NCBI GenBank assembly: GCA_964344215.1
Contig: CAYFMP010000045.1
Span: 1 to 31,019 of the forward strand
DNA: 31,019 bases
Direction of reading: 5' to 3'
DNA from: CAYFMP01 sp964344215
Lineage (GTDB): Bacteria > Pseudomonadota > Alphaproteobacteria > Rhodospirillales > Casp-alpha2
In this document: positions 21,684 through 29,540 of the stretch, in pieces
Layout of the letters: each line of letters opens with the position of its first letter
How positions within the stretch are numbered: the stretch's first letter is position 1
Position numbers and translations under genes: made by a program
Notes under the pieces: generated by a model
Databases searched by the model: none
What the model was told of the DNA's origin: nothing
The model's input: only the letters and a program-made list of their open reading frames with translations

Positions 21684-23194
21684 AGTCTGGACGTTTTTGA
21701 TCTGCCTTTGTTTTTCGCTGAATTTCTGCAATCGAATTTGCAAGGAATCGTCCTTCTGGTGTTGGTTTCCTTGCGGTTTTGGATTCATTTTTCGGTCTGT
21801 TTGTGATTCCCTGAGTGCTCTCGGATTCGGGGGTTCCCATGCGACCGAAACAGACACCGAAGGCGCGGCACGACGATCTTTTCCGCGCCCGTTTGGACCA
21901 GATCATCAACATGAAGCACGAGCTCGTCGTCCTGGCGGACAGGATCGACTGGGCCTGGCTCGACGAGCAGCTGGCGGCGTGCTTCTCCGATAAGGGCCGG
22001 CCGGCGGAGCCGGTGCGGTTCATGATCGGCATGTTTTTGTTGAAACACACCTATGCCCTATCCGATGAGCAGGTTTGGGACCGCTGGGTCAATGATCCCT
22101 ACTTCCAATACTTCACCGGCGAAGAGTTTTTCCAACATGATCTTCCGCACGAGCGCTCCGGCATGAGCCATTGGCGCAAGCGCATCGGCGACAAGTTGGA
22201 CATTCTTTTGCAGGAGACCCTGCGTCTGGCCCATGACGCCGGCGCCTTGAAGAAGAGAGACCTGGCCCGGGTCACGGTGGACACCACGGTGCAGCCCAAG
22301 AACGTCGCCTTCCCGACCGACGCCAAGCTCCTTGAAACGGCGATCCACCAGCTGGGCAAGCTGGCGCGGGAGCATGATGTGCCGTTACGCCAATCTTATG
22401 CGCGGGTCGCCAAGCATGCCGCCATGATGGCCGGGCGCTACGCCCACGCCAAGCAGTTCAAGCGCATGAACCGGCAGATCAAATTCCTGCGCACCCGCCT
22501 GGGCCGGCTGATCCGCGACATCGGGCGCAAGACCGAGGGCGACGAGGCGTTGGAGGAAATCTTCGCCGCTCCCCTGAGCAAGGCCATGCAGATCCGCTCC
22601 CAGAAGCAGCGTCAGCGCGGCTGGAAGCTCTATTCCTGGCACGCGCCCGAGACCGAGTGCATCGGCAAGGGGAAAGCCCACAAGCCTTACGAGTTCGGCT
22701 GCAAGGTCTCCATCGCCACCACCAACAAACGGTGCAAGGGCGGCCAGTTCATCCTCCATGCCAAGGCGCTGCCCGGCAACCCTTACGACGGCCACACCCT
22801 GAAAGGGGTGATCGAGGAGACCGAGGCGCTCACGGGGCGCGAGATCGAGCGGGCCTATGTCGACAAGGGATATGTCGGCCACGACGCGCCGAAGCCGCTC
22901 CGGGTCTTCCGCTCGGGCCAGAAGCGCGGCGTCCATGGCCGGATCAAGAAGGAACTCCGGCGGCGCTCGGCCATCGAGGCCGTCATCGGCCATTGCAAGA
23001 CCGACGGCCACCTGGGGCGGAACTTCCTCAAGGGGCGTGACGGCGACCAGTTCAACGCCGTCATGAGCGCCGTCGGCTACAACCTGCGCCTCATCCTCAA
23101 GTGGCTGAGGAAACTCTTGCGCAAAATCATCGCAGCAATATGGGCCGCGACAAACCCATTCTCACCACTCAAAACGGCTTCTTAACGACCGACT
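21684..23194 (+). mobile_element. IS5-family insertion sequence
   Basis: About 1.5 kb carrying one transposase gene. The proposed ends are imperfect inverted repeats. The left end reads AGTCTGGACGTT from 21684, and the right end reads AGTCGGTCGTT on the minus strand from 23194 (10 of 11 matching with a one-base gap). ACA flanks both sides (21681-21683 and 23195-23197) as a possible target duplication. These ends are a best guess: the transposase is certain, the boundaries are not. Confidence 0.6.
21839..23185 (+). CDS. IS5-family transposase
   Basis: A DDE transposase of 448 residues that appears complete. The N-terminus MRPKQTPKARHDDLFRARLDQIINMKHELV and the following FSDKGRPAEPVRFMIGMFLLKHTYALSDEQVWDRW...FFQHDLPHERSGMSHWRKRIGDKL are typical of this IS5-family branch. 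Candidate catalytic residues are the Asp in RVTVDTTVQPKN, the Asp in AYVDKGYVGHD, and the Glu in RRRSAIEAVIGHCKTDGHLGRNFLKG. ATG 21839 is chosen from the alignment-like start MRPKQ; an upstream in-frame start at 21815 adds eight residues. It has high-GC host-like codon use, while the DNA just outside the IS is A/T-richer. No frameshift is seen, so the element may be active. Confidence 0.93.
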   Translation: MRPKQTPKARHDDLFRARLDQIINMKHELVVLADRIDWAWLDEQLAACFSDKGRPAEPVRFMIGMFLLKHTYALSDEQVWDRWVNDPYFQYFTGEEFFQHDLPHERSGMSHWRKRIGDKLDILLQETLRLAHDAGALKKRDLARVTVDTTVQPKNVAFPTDAKLLETAIHQLGKLAREHDVPLRQSYARVAKHAAMMAGRYAHAKQFKRMNRQIKFLRTRLGRLIRDIGRKTEGDEALEEIFAAPLSKAMQIRSQKQRQRGWKLYSWHAPETECIGKGKAHKPYEFGCKVSIATTNKRCKGGQFILHAKALPGNPYDGHTLKGVIEETEALTGREIERAYVDKGYVGHDAPKPLRVFRSGQKRGVHGRIKKELRRRSAIEAVIGHCKTDGHLGRNFLKGRDGDQFNAVMSAVGYNLRLILKWLRKLLRKIIAAIWAATNPFSPLKTAS

Positions 23195-23249
23195 ACAAAC
23201 AAGAGTTGGAAAGGTTGGATTGACAACACGCTCCGAACACATCGGGTAG
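23195..23249 (+). pseudogene. 3' remnant of the double-glycine-leader peptide gene
   Basis: Immediately after the proposed right end of the IS, the frame that continues the 21478 gene (after removing the IS and one ACA copy) reads QTRVGKVGLTTRSEHIG and stops at TAG 23247-23249. The residues are basic like the upstream core. The assignment depends on the inferred IS boundaries. The following about 90 bases to attR are A/T-rich, with no gene. Confidence 0.45.
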
Positions 23250-23341
23250 GTTTGGGGAAATCTGGTGCAACCTAACGAATTGCTATGCGCTAATTTTTGC
23301 CCAAACTTTTCTGTAACGATTTGATTTAATTGAATTGCCGC

Positions 23342-23361
23342 AGTCCTGCCGGGCCCACCAA
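23342..23361 (+). repeat. attR: duplicated tRNA 3' end
   Basis: An identical 20-base copy of the 3' end of the tRNA-Ile gene at 21193-21212, in the same orientation. The bases upstream do not continue the tRNA, so it is not a second tRNA gene. It marks the distal end of the island, 40 bases from the phnE stop. Confidence 0.85.
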
Positions 23362-23401
23362 CCTTTCCTTCAACGCGTTGTTACTGCATCGTTTCCCCGG
23401 A

Positions 23402-24208
23402 TCAGATGATCTTCTGGCGCAGGAACAGGCAGAACCGGTCGATGACGACGATCATCAACACCAGGACAATCATCGCTGTCATCGCCTTCTCGAAATAATA
23501 GGTGCTGATGTTAAAGAACAACGCATAGCCGACGCCGCCGGCGCCGACGAACCCCAACACCACGGCTTGGCGGGTGTTGTGGTCCCAGTAATAGAGACAA
23601 TAGCTCAGATACAGCGGCAGCACCTGCGGCCAAGCGCCGTAAAGGAACACCTTCCAGCGGCTGGCGCCGGCCGCTGTCATGGCTTCCAGCGGGCCCGGAT
23701 CGACCGCTTCGACGGCCTCGGCGAGAAGCTTTCCGATGACGCCGACGCAATAGATGATCAGCGCGATGACGCCGGCGAACGGTCCCAGGCCGACGGCGAC
23801 GACGAAAAGAAGCGCCCAGATGATCTCCGAAACGCCCCGGCAGACGGTCAGGAACAACCTCACCGGAAGGTAGACGACCGGATGAGGGGAAACGTTCTTG
23901 GCCGCCAGAAACGCCAAAGGCAGAGCCAACACGGAGGCGATGATGGTCGAGATAATCCCGATCTGCAGGGTTTCGATCACCGGCCCGCCCAGTTGCTTGA
24001 GATAGGACCAGTCCGGCGGGAACATCTGCACCAGGAGCTCGCCGATGGCCGGGAATCCGGTGATGAATTCCTGGATACTCATCTCCGTTCCCTTGATCGA
24101 TGTCCAATAGACGCCGACGGCGAGCAGAATGACGCCGGTGCGCAGCGGCGTGAACTTGAAAGCGCCGGCGCGCAGTGCCGTTTCGTCGAGGGCGGGTCCT
24201 TTGCTCAT
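23402..24208 (-). CDS. phnE: Phosphonate-type ABC transporter permease (PhnE, second copy in operon)
   Basis: An inner-membrane permease of 268 residues with about six hydrophobic helices. The BPD-type permease loop that contacts the ATPase is visible as EAMTAAGASRWKVFLYGAWPQVLP. The segments GVSEIIWALLFVVAVGLGPFAGVIAL and QAVVLGFVGAGGVGYALFF are typical of PhnE. The ATG at 24208 is one base past the TGA of the upstream permease, so the two are translationally coupled. Together the two PhnE chains should form the heterodimeric channel. It is the last gene of the phnD-phnC-phnE-phnE unit; its TGA is at 23402-23404. Confidence 0.92.
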   Translation of the reverse strand: MSKGPALDETALRAGAFKFTPLRTGVILLAVGVYWTSIKGTEMSIQEFITGFPAIGELLVQMFPPDWSYLKQLGGPVIETLQIGIISTIIASVLALPLAFLAAKNVSPHPVVYLPVRLFLTVCRGVSEIIWALLFVVAVGLGPFAGVIALIIYCVGVIGKLLAEAVEAVDPGPLEAMTAAGASRWKVFLYGAWPQVLPLYLSYCLYYWDHNTRQAVVLGFVGAGGVGYALFFNISTYYFEKAMTAMIVLVLMIVVIDRFCLFLRQKII

Positions 24209-24209
24209 G

Positions 24210-25019
24210 TCAGATGATCTTTCCACGCAGATACGCGCTGATGCGGTCGATAACCACCAGAATGGCAACGATCAAGATCAGGCAGGTCACGACCTCCGGA
24301 TAACGGAAGTCCTGAAGCGCGTGGGTCAATGCCAATCCGATGCCGCCGGCGCCGACCAATCCGAGAACCGTCGACGCCCGGTTGTTGTACTCCCAATAGA
24401 ACAAGGTGCTGGACATCATCACCGGCAGGACATTGGGCATGACCCCGTACCACATCACCTTGAAGCGCCCTGCACCCGTCGCCTCCATCGCTTCCATGAC
24501 GCCCGGGTCCGTCGCCTCGATCGCTTCGTAATAGAATTTCCCCAAGCCGCCGATGGAGTGAAGCGTCAACGCCAGGACGCCGGGAAACGGCCCCAGTCCC
24601 ACGGCCGTCACCAGAATCATCGCCCAGATCAGTTCCGGAACGGTGCGGAAAATTCCGATGAAAAGCCTGACGATCACACTGACGAAAGGACTGGGAGACG
24701 TGTTGACGGCGGCCAGGAAGGCCAGCGGCAGGGCAAAAAAGATGGGAATGGTGGTTCCCAGCAACGCCATTTCGAGCGTTTCGACCATTGGTCCCATCAG
24801 GTCTTGGAGGACCGAGAAATCCGGCGGGAGCATGCGTTCGCCGAGCTCGTAGATCAGCGGCAGGCCGACCACCAGCTTCGGGATGTTGAAATCCGTGCCC
24901 CAGGCCGACCACAACCCTGCAGCCAGAACCGCCGAACCGATGATCATATACTGGCGGCGGTTGGTGCGGCGTTCCTCCATGACCGCGTCGAACACGCCCG
25001 TGGCGGCCGCGTTAGCCAT
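24210..25019 (-). CDS. phnE: Phosphonate-type ABC transporter permease (PhnE, first copy in operon)
   Basis: A permease of 269 residues, homologous to the next gene, with about six transmembrane segments, the EAA-type loop EAMEATGAGRFKVMWYGVMPNVLP, and RTVPELIWAMILVTAVGLGPFPGVLAL and STVLGLVGAGGIGLALTHALQDFRYPEV. ATG 25019 has TAGGAG about 10 bases upstream and overlaps the end of phnC by 8 bases. Paired PhnE genes are common in PhnCDE-type systems for phosphonate, phosphite or related oxyanions. Confidence 0.93.
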   Translation of the reverse strand: MANAAATGVFDAVMEERRTNRRQYMIIGSAVLAAGLWSAWGTDFNIPKLVVGLPLIYELGERMLPPDFSVLQDLMGPMVETLEMALLGTTIPIFFALPLAFLAAVNTSPSPFVSVIVRLFIGIFRTVPELIWAMILVTAVGLGPFPGVLALTLHSIGGLGKFYYEAIEATDPGVMEAMEATGAGRFKVMWYGVMPNVLPVMMSSTLFYWEYNNRASTVLGLVGAGGIGLALTHALQDFRYPEVVTCLILIVAILVVIDRISAYLRGKII

Positions 25020-25839
25020 CCAGATGTGCTCCTAGGGACTCGGCTGCGTCTTCTTCGATAACCTCATCGACCGATTTCTTGAACACCCTTTCGATGACCG
25101 CATCGGTCAGTTCCGCCGGCGGACCGTCAAAGGTCACGCGGCCCTGGGCCAGGGCAATGATCCGATCGGCGTATTTCTTGGCGACGTCGAGCTGATGCAG
25201 GCTCATGATGACCGTCAGCCCGTCCCGCTTAGCGATGTCGGCGATCAGATCCATGATCTGGGCGCGCATCATGACATCAAGACTGGCGATCGGCTCATCG
25301 GCGAGGATGACTTTGGGCTCCTGAATCAGCATGCGGGCTATCGCGACGCGCTGTTTCTGCCCGCCGCTGAGCGTATCGGCGCGCCGAAGGTAGAGTTCCT
25401 TTTCCTCGAGCCCGGCTCGGACCAGCGCCCGGACGGCCGCTTCGTGGTCTTCCTGCGAAAAATTGTAGGTCAGCGCCCGCAATGTGCTCAGGGTGCCGAG
25501 CCGACCGCACAACACATTCATCAACACGCTCATCCGGTTCACCAGGTTGAATTCCTGGAAGATCATGCCGATGTGGTGTCGTTCTTCCAACAGGCGCTTC
25601 TTGCTGAGCGCTCCCAACGCATGACCGTCGACCGTAACAACCCCCGAAGTGGGACGGACGAGATAGTTGAGACACCGCAACAGCGTTGATTTGCCGACGC
25701 CGCTGGGGCCCAGCAAGACAACGAACTCGCCTTTCCTGAAACTGAGTGAAATGTCCTGAATGGCGGGGTCGGCTGTACCGTAGGCTTTGGTCAAGCTCGT
25801 TACTTCGACCATGATTTCTTGGTCGGATTCGTTTTTCAT
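25012..25839 (-). CDS. phnC: Phosphonate-type ABC transporter ATP-binding protein
   Basis: The ATPase subunit of the uptake system, 275 residues on the cytoplasmic side. Sites in order are Walker A GPSGVGKST (44-52), the Q-loop FQEFNLVNRMSVLMNVLCGRLG (a PhnC-like hallmark), the signature LSGGQKQRVAIARML, Walker B VILADEPIASLD, and the switch His in VIMSLHQLDVAKKYADRI. ATG 25839 follows AGAGG. It lies downstream of phnD across 187 bases containing a strong hairpin and overlaps the first phnE, so it is probably expressed below phnD. Confidence 0.94.
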   Translation of the reverse strand: MKNESDQEIMVEVTSLTKAYGTADPAIQDISLSFRKGEFVVLLGPSGVGKSTLLRCLNYLVRPTSGVVTVDGHALGALSKKRLLEERHHIGMIFQEFNLVNRMSVLMNVLCGRLGTLSTLRALTYNFSQEDHEAAVRALVRAGLEEKELYLRRADTLSGGQKQRVAIARMLIQEPKVILADEPIASLDVMMRAQIMDLIADIAKRDGLTVIMSLHQLDVAKKYADRIIALAQGRVTFDGPPAELTDAVIERVFKKSVDEVIEEDAAESLGAHLDG

Positions 25840-25925
25840 GGAATGCCTCTATGACGCCGCTTTTCAGATTCCACCGCCGCAGGCAACGCGCCCGGGGAAT
25901 TACCAAGACACAGTTTTCCCTCAAC

Positions 25926-25961
25926 CCGGGGTCGGGACCGAACGAAAGGTTCCGACCCCGG
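25926..25961 (-). promoter_or_regulatory. Stable intercistronic hairpin between phnD and phnC
   Basis: A 14-bp stem CCGGGGTCGGGACC (25926-25939) / GGTTCCGACCCCGG (25948-25961) with one non-Watson-Crick pair and an 8-base loop. No T-run follows on the minus strand, so it is a weak terminator at most. It could stabilise the upstream phnD message, as is usual where a binding protein must exceed its permease. Confidence 0.5.
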
Positions 25962-25984
25962 ATCAAGGGGAGCAAAGAAATTTT

Positions 25985-26010
25985 AACAGTACTGTTCTCG
26001 CCTAGGCGAG
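25985..26010. repeat. Two abutting perfect palindromes after phnD
   Basis: AACAGTACTGTT (25985-25996) is followed directly by CTCGCCTAGGCGAG (25997-26010). Both are perfect palindromes with no spacer between them, 17 bases beyond the phnD stop. Their role is unknown; protein-binding sites or cruciform/hairpin formation are both possible. Confidence 0.6.
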
Positions 26011-26026
26011 TCTTAGTTCTGTCACC

Positions 26027-26953
26027 TTAGTTGCTCTTCTTTTTTTGCGCGGCTTTGATTTTCTTCTTCAGTTCCGCCATCTCGGCAAGGTCTTCAAAAT
26101 CCTTATGAGACGTCGGCACGAAACCGGTGCTCGGCCAAATCTTGTAGGCGTTGGCTGTCTTCTCGGGCAACGACAAGAAGGCCTTGCGGACGCCGTTGAT
26201 AAACTCCTGCCCGTACCTGGAGTGAATGACCATCGGCGTGTTGGGAACCTTCTGACAGGCGACGATGCTGAGTTCGGCGTTGATCAGCTTGTCGTTCGGC
26301 TCGTCATACTTTTCCATCTTGAAGATACCACGGTCCTGCCAGCGCCAGAAATAGAAGTCACCGACCGCGCCCGCATCCACTTTTCCGTTCTTGACGGCCA
26401 GGAACGACGCGTCGTGTTTGCCGGCGAAGATCTTACGCTTGAAGTCCTTGTCCGGATCGATCTTGTTTTTCAGCAGCATGTAGGTCGGCGCCACGCCGCC
26501 CGAGGTCGAGGTCGGGCTGACGAAAGAAAAGGTTCTGCCCTTGAGGTCGGCGAACGTCTTGATGCCGCTATCCGGTTTGGTGATGATGCAGGACTTGTAG
26601 TAGGTCCGCTTGTAGGTGTCCTTGTTGAGAACGAGCGGTTCCACCTTCATGCCGATGTCCAGCATCTTCAGGTACTGACCGCCGCCGACGTAGACGATCT
26701 CCAGGTGACCGGCCCGCATGCCTTCGATCAGAGCATTGTAGCTTTCCGAAACCCTGACCGAAACGGGCAGGCCCATGGTCTTGCCGACATGTTCGGCAAT
26801 GCCCGAAAACTGCTCGACCATGAGCGTCGGGTCTTCAGCCGGCAAAAGCCCGAAACGGAGTTGTTTGGGCGTTTCCGCCATTGCGGAGGAAGCTGCGCTA
26901 CCAATCAGCAGCGCCGCTAGGAGTGAAAACGTTCGCGCATAAGGTCTTTTCAT
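26027..26953 (-). CDS. phnD: Phosphonate-type periplasmic substrate-binding protein
   Basis: The solute receptor of the ABC system, 308 residues. The signal peptide MKRPYARTFSLLAALLIGSAASSAMA is followed by a likely cleavage before ETPK. The mature part has PhnD-family features: LRFGLLPAEDPTLMVEQFSGIAEHVGK, SYNALIEGMRAGHLEIVYVGGGQY, FSFVSPTSTSGGVAPTYMLL and AVKNGKVDAGAVGDFYFWRW. The ligand could be a phosphonate, phosphite or another small oxyanion. ATG 26953 follows CGGGAG; a start at 27004 would put 17 extra residues before the signal peptide and is unlikely. The C-terminus is Lys-rich. Confidence 0.9.
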   Translation of the reverse strand: MKRPYARTFSLLAALLIGSAASSAMAETPKQLRFGLLPAEDPTLMVEQFSGIAEHVGKTMGLPVSVRVSESYNALIEGMRAGHLEIVYVGGGQYLKMLDIGMKVEPLVLNKDTYKRTYYKSCIITKPDSGIKTFADLKGRTFSFVSPTSTSGGVAPTYMLLKNKIDPDKDFKRKIFAGKHDASFLAVKNGKVDAGAVGDFYFWRWQDRGIFKMEKYDEPNDKLINAELSIVACQKVPNTPMVIHSRYGQEFINGVRKAFLSLPEKTANAYKIWPSTGFVPTSHKDFEDLAEMAELKKKIKAAQKKKSN

Positions 26954-27101
26954 TCGTCGTCTCCCGAGGTTTTCGCTTGGTATTGATTGGAACGAAGTGA
27001 ACAAAAACTAGCCTGACATTCAATCCTCGATTAAAGGTCATCCCAATTTTCTGGTTCGAAATTCTAAGGACTCGGTATTGCCCCATCAACAACAATGCGG
27101 C

Positions 27102-27137
27102 TTTTTGTGGTTTTTAGTGGTTTTTTGTTGAGTTTTT
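27102..27137. promoter_or_regulatory. Phased A/T tracts upstream of phnD (intrinsic bend)
   Basis: Four T-runs at 27102-27106, 27111-27115, 27121-27126 and 27133-27137 (A-runs on the phnD strand) have centres about 9 to 11.5 bases apart, close to the helical repeat. Such phasing gives curved DNA. It lies about 150-185 bases before the phnD start, between the amidase stop and the phnD promoter region. Confidence 0.5.
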
Positions 27138-27184
27138 GCCGCTCCATTGCGGCCATTGCGATTATCGGAACATGGACAACGCCT

Positions 27185-28612
27185 TTACCGGGCCGGGCAT
27201 GGGTCGATGGGAAGCGCGCCGGCGATGGCGTAGATTTCTTCCATCAGTCGCGCCGCCGCCAGGAGCCAGGCCTCGCCGCGCGGCGGTCCGACGACCTGCA
27301 GTCCTACCGGCAGGCCGTTCGCCGTAAACCCGCAGGGCAGGGACAGGGCCGGTAAAGAGGTCGCGGTGATGGCATAGGCGATGGCGTACCAGTCGAAGTA
27401 ATTCTCGAACTTGTGGCCCTCGACTTCATCGACGGCGCGGATTTCGACATTGAAGGGGGCGACGATGGTGGCCGGCGTCACCAGCAGATCGTAGGTTTCG
27501 AAGAACGCGGCCGCCCGTCGATAGAGGCGCCCTCGAGCGCGCTCGGCGGCAGCCAGTTCCTTGGCGGTCAACTTCGATCCTTGTTCGAGGTTCCAGACCA
27601 CTTCGGGCCTGACCAGATCGCGATGCTCGTCGATCAGTTCGGCCAAGTCGCCGACGAACTGGTTGGCCCGGAGCACGTGGAAGATGTCGCGGGCGTCTGC
27701 GAGGTCCGGGCAGGCTTCCTCGACGATAGCCCCCAGGTCCGAAAGCCGTTCCACGGCGGCGGCACACACCTCGGCGACCTCCTTTGCCACCGGGACGAGG
27801 CCGCCGAGGTCGGGACTATAGGCGATGCGGGCCGGAGCCTTGGCGGAGTCGACGGCATCGACGAAGGGCTCTGCCGGCGCCGCGACCGAGATCGGGTCGG
27901 CCGGATGATCGCCGGTCATGGCGTCCAGCATCAGGGCGATATCGCCAACGTTCCGGGCCATCGGCCCCTGGACCCAAAGGTTGTCGTAAGGAAGGCGAGT
28001 CGGAGCCCGGGCGACGCGGCCCGGCGACGGGCGCAGGCCGACGACGGAACAGAACGCCGCCGGCGTTCGCAGACTGCAGCCGAGGTCGGACCCGGTCGCC
28101 AACCACGTCTGCCCCGTCGCCACGGCAACTGCCGAACCACCGGATGAGCCGCCACACGTCATGTCCGTGTTCCACGGATTCCGGGTCTCGCCGAAGACCT
28201 CGTTGAATGTGTTGGCGCCGTGGCCGAATTCCGGCGTGTTCGACTTGCCGATGACGATGGCGCCATTGGCTTCCAGGGTTTCGACCATGATGTCCGAACG
28301 TTCCGGAACGTGATCGGCGAAAAGAGGTGAGCCGTATGTGGTGCGCACACCGCCGACGTCGTTGAGGTCCTTGACGGCGATCGGCAATCCTCCCAGCCAA
28401 CCGGACCGTCCGCCATCCGCCGTTCTTGCCGTCTCGATACGCTTTGCGTGGTCGAGGGCGCGTTCGGCACATAGCGTCGGCAGAGCGTTGAGGTCTCCGT
28501 CGGTCGCCTCGATCCGGCGGACGGACGCCTCTACCATCTCGGTCGGCGACACCTCGCCCCGGCGCAGTATTTGAGCCGCGTCCCGGGCGGAAAGTCGAAC
28601 CAGATCAATCAT
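27185..28612 (-). CDS. Amidase signature-family hydrolase
   Basis: A cytoplasmic amide hydrolase of 475 residues with the Ser-cisSer-Lys triad visible: Lys81 in IAVKDLND, Ser156 in GGSSGGSAVA, and nucleophile Ser180 in SDLGCSLRTPA. The spacing of 24 between the two serines equals that of fatty-acid amide hydrolase. The residue before the nucleophile is Cys rather than the usual Gly, a mild oddity. The substrate is not predictable; relatives act on acyl amides, ureas and aryl amides, and it lacks the partners expected for GatA. ATG 28612 has GGGAG about 10-14 bases upstream. It lies between a transporter and the phn genes, suggesting it processes a compound handled by this locus. Confidence 0.9.
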   Translation of the reverse strand: MIDLVRLSARDAAQILRRGEVSPTEMVEASVRRIEATDGDLNALPTLCAERALDHAKRIETARTADGGRSGWLGGLPIAVKDLNDVGGVRTTYGSPLFADHVPERSDIMVETLEANGAIVIGKSNTPEFGHGANTFNEVFGETRNPWNTDMTCGGSSGGSAVAVATGQTWLATGSDLGCSLRTPAAFCSVVGLRPSPGRVARAPTRLPYDNLWVQGPMARNVGDIALMLDAMTGDHPADPISVAAPAEPFVDAVDSAKAPARIAYSPDLGGLVPVAKEVAEVCAAAVERLSDLGAIVEEACPDLADARDIFHVLRANQFVGDLAELIDEHRDLVRPEVVWNLEQGSKLTAKELAAAERARGRLYRRAAAFFETYDLLVTPATIVAPFNVEIRAVDEVEGHKFENYFDWYAIAYAITATSLPALSLPCGFTANGLPVGLQVVGPPRGEAWLLAAARLMEEIYAIAGALPIDPCPAR

Positions 28613-28643
28613 CGCACTTGGTCTCCCGTCGCCTCCATAATGC

Positions 28644-29513
28644 CTATTTTCCCATGATGATGGTGACGATCCCCGCGACCAGCACCAGCGCCCAGAGCAT
28701 CCGCCGCCGGAACCTCTTCTCCTTCAGCATGATGGCGCCAAGGACGATCGAAAACGGCACCGAGGCCTGACGGATCGAACTGACCGCCGCGACGTTTCCT
28801 CCCGCCTGATAGGCGAACAGAATGAAAATGTAGCTCAGGTACGATGTCACTCCGGCAAAGACATAGCCGACGGGCGTGATCTTCCATCCGCCGAAAAGGT
28901 GTTCGGTGACGGATCGAGTTCGCGGCCGGGTCAGAGAGAACATCAGGACCGCCATCGGCACCATCAGCAGAGCGTCCCAGAAAAAAAACACGACTGGCTC
29001 GACCGTCTCCATGGCTTTGGCGTCGGCAAGGGAATAGACCGCCGAACAGGTCATCGCAAGGAATGCCACGGCGAGCGTCCGGATATCGTGAATGAGCCGG
29101 CCACCGTCGTGGTACTGAAGGAGAAATGCGCCAATCACGACCAATCCGATTCCAACCAGAACGGTGACGGAATACTGATGACCGAACAACAACACGCCGA
29201 TAACGACGATCATCAGTGGATAGGAGCGGGCGATCGGATAATAGACCGAAACGTCACCCTCGCGCAGAACCGCAACCATGAAGAAGTGGTAGAAGAAGAT
29301 GGCGGCGCTGGACACGACGGCGAGATGCCACACCGGGAGAACGGAAAGAAAGTCGAGCCCCAGCACCAGAGCGTGGAGCCCGGCGCTGACGGCCCAGATG
29401 ATCATGAACGCCAGGCACAGCCCCTCGGGGTAGGAGTTGCGCTTGATGAACAGTTCTTTCAGCGGATGCAGCGCCGCCGAGCCGATGGCGAGCAGGACGA
29501 CCGTCAGTTCCAT
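28644..29513 (-). CDS. DMT-superfamily (EamA-type) transporter
   Basis: An inner-membrane protein of 289 residues with about ten hydrophobic helices in two repeats, as in EamA/drug-metabolite transporters. Recognisable segments are YYPIARSYPLMIVVIGVLLFGHQYS in the first half and SSIRQASVPFSIVLGAIMLKEKRFRRR at the end of the second. Such proteins export or import small metabolites; direction and substrate are unknown. ATG 29513 lies 28 bases after the dehydrogenase stop, and the gene ends 31 bases before the amidase start, so the three form a probable operon. Confidence 0.88.
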   Translation of the reverse strand: MELTVVLLAIGSAALHPLKELFIKRNSYPEGLCLAFMIIWAVSAGLHALVLGLDFLSVLPVWHLAVVSSAAIFFYHFFMVAVLREGDVSVYYPIARSYPLMIVVIGVLLFGHQYSVTVLVGIGLVVIGAFLLQYHDGGRLIHDIRTLAVAFLAMTCSAVYSLADAKAMETVEPVVFFFWDALLMVPMAVLMFSLTRPRTRSVTEHLFGGWKITPVGYVFAGVTSYLSYIFILFAYQAGGNVAAVSSIRQASVPFSIVLGAIMLKEKRFRRRMLWALVLVAGIVTIIMGK

Positions 29514-29540
29514 AGTGAGGCTACCGCTTACAGGATGTCT

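Larger units (their letters stand above)
21213..23341. mobile_element. Mini genomic island at tRNA-Ile (no integrase remaining)
   Basis: The 2.1 kb between the two tRNA 3'-end repeats is A/T-richer than the flanks outside the transposase. It contains one peptide gene with a double-glycine leader and an IS5-family element, and no recombinase gene. It is best explained as a decayed or minimal island, or a passenger mobilised in trans. Bases 21213-21477 hold no gene; they contain an inverted repeat TTAGGCC (21221-21227) / GGCCTAA (21249-21255) and the promoter region of the peptide gene. Confidence 0.7.

Noticed and set aside
23342..23361. Second tRNA gene
   Set aside because: Only the last 20 bases match; no D arm or anticodon arm precedes it, so it is an att-type duplication.
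26954..27100. Pho box upstream of phnD
   Set aside because: A TGTCA half-site occurs on the minus strand, but the second half at 11-base spacing is missing.
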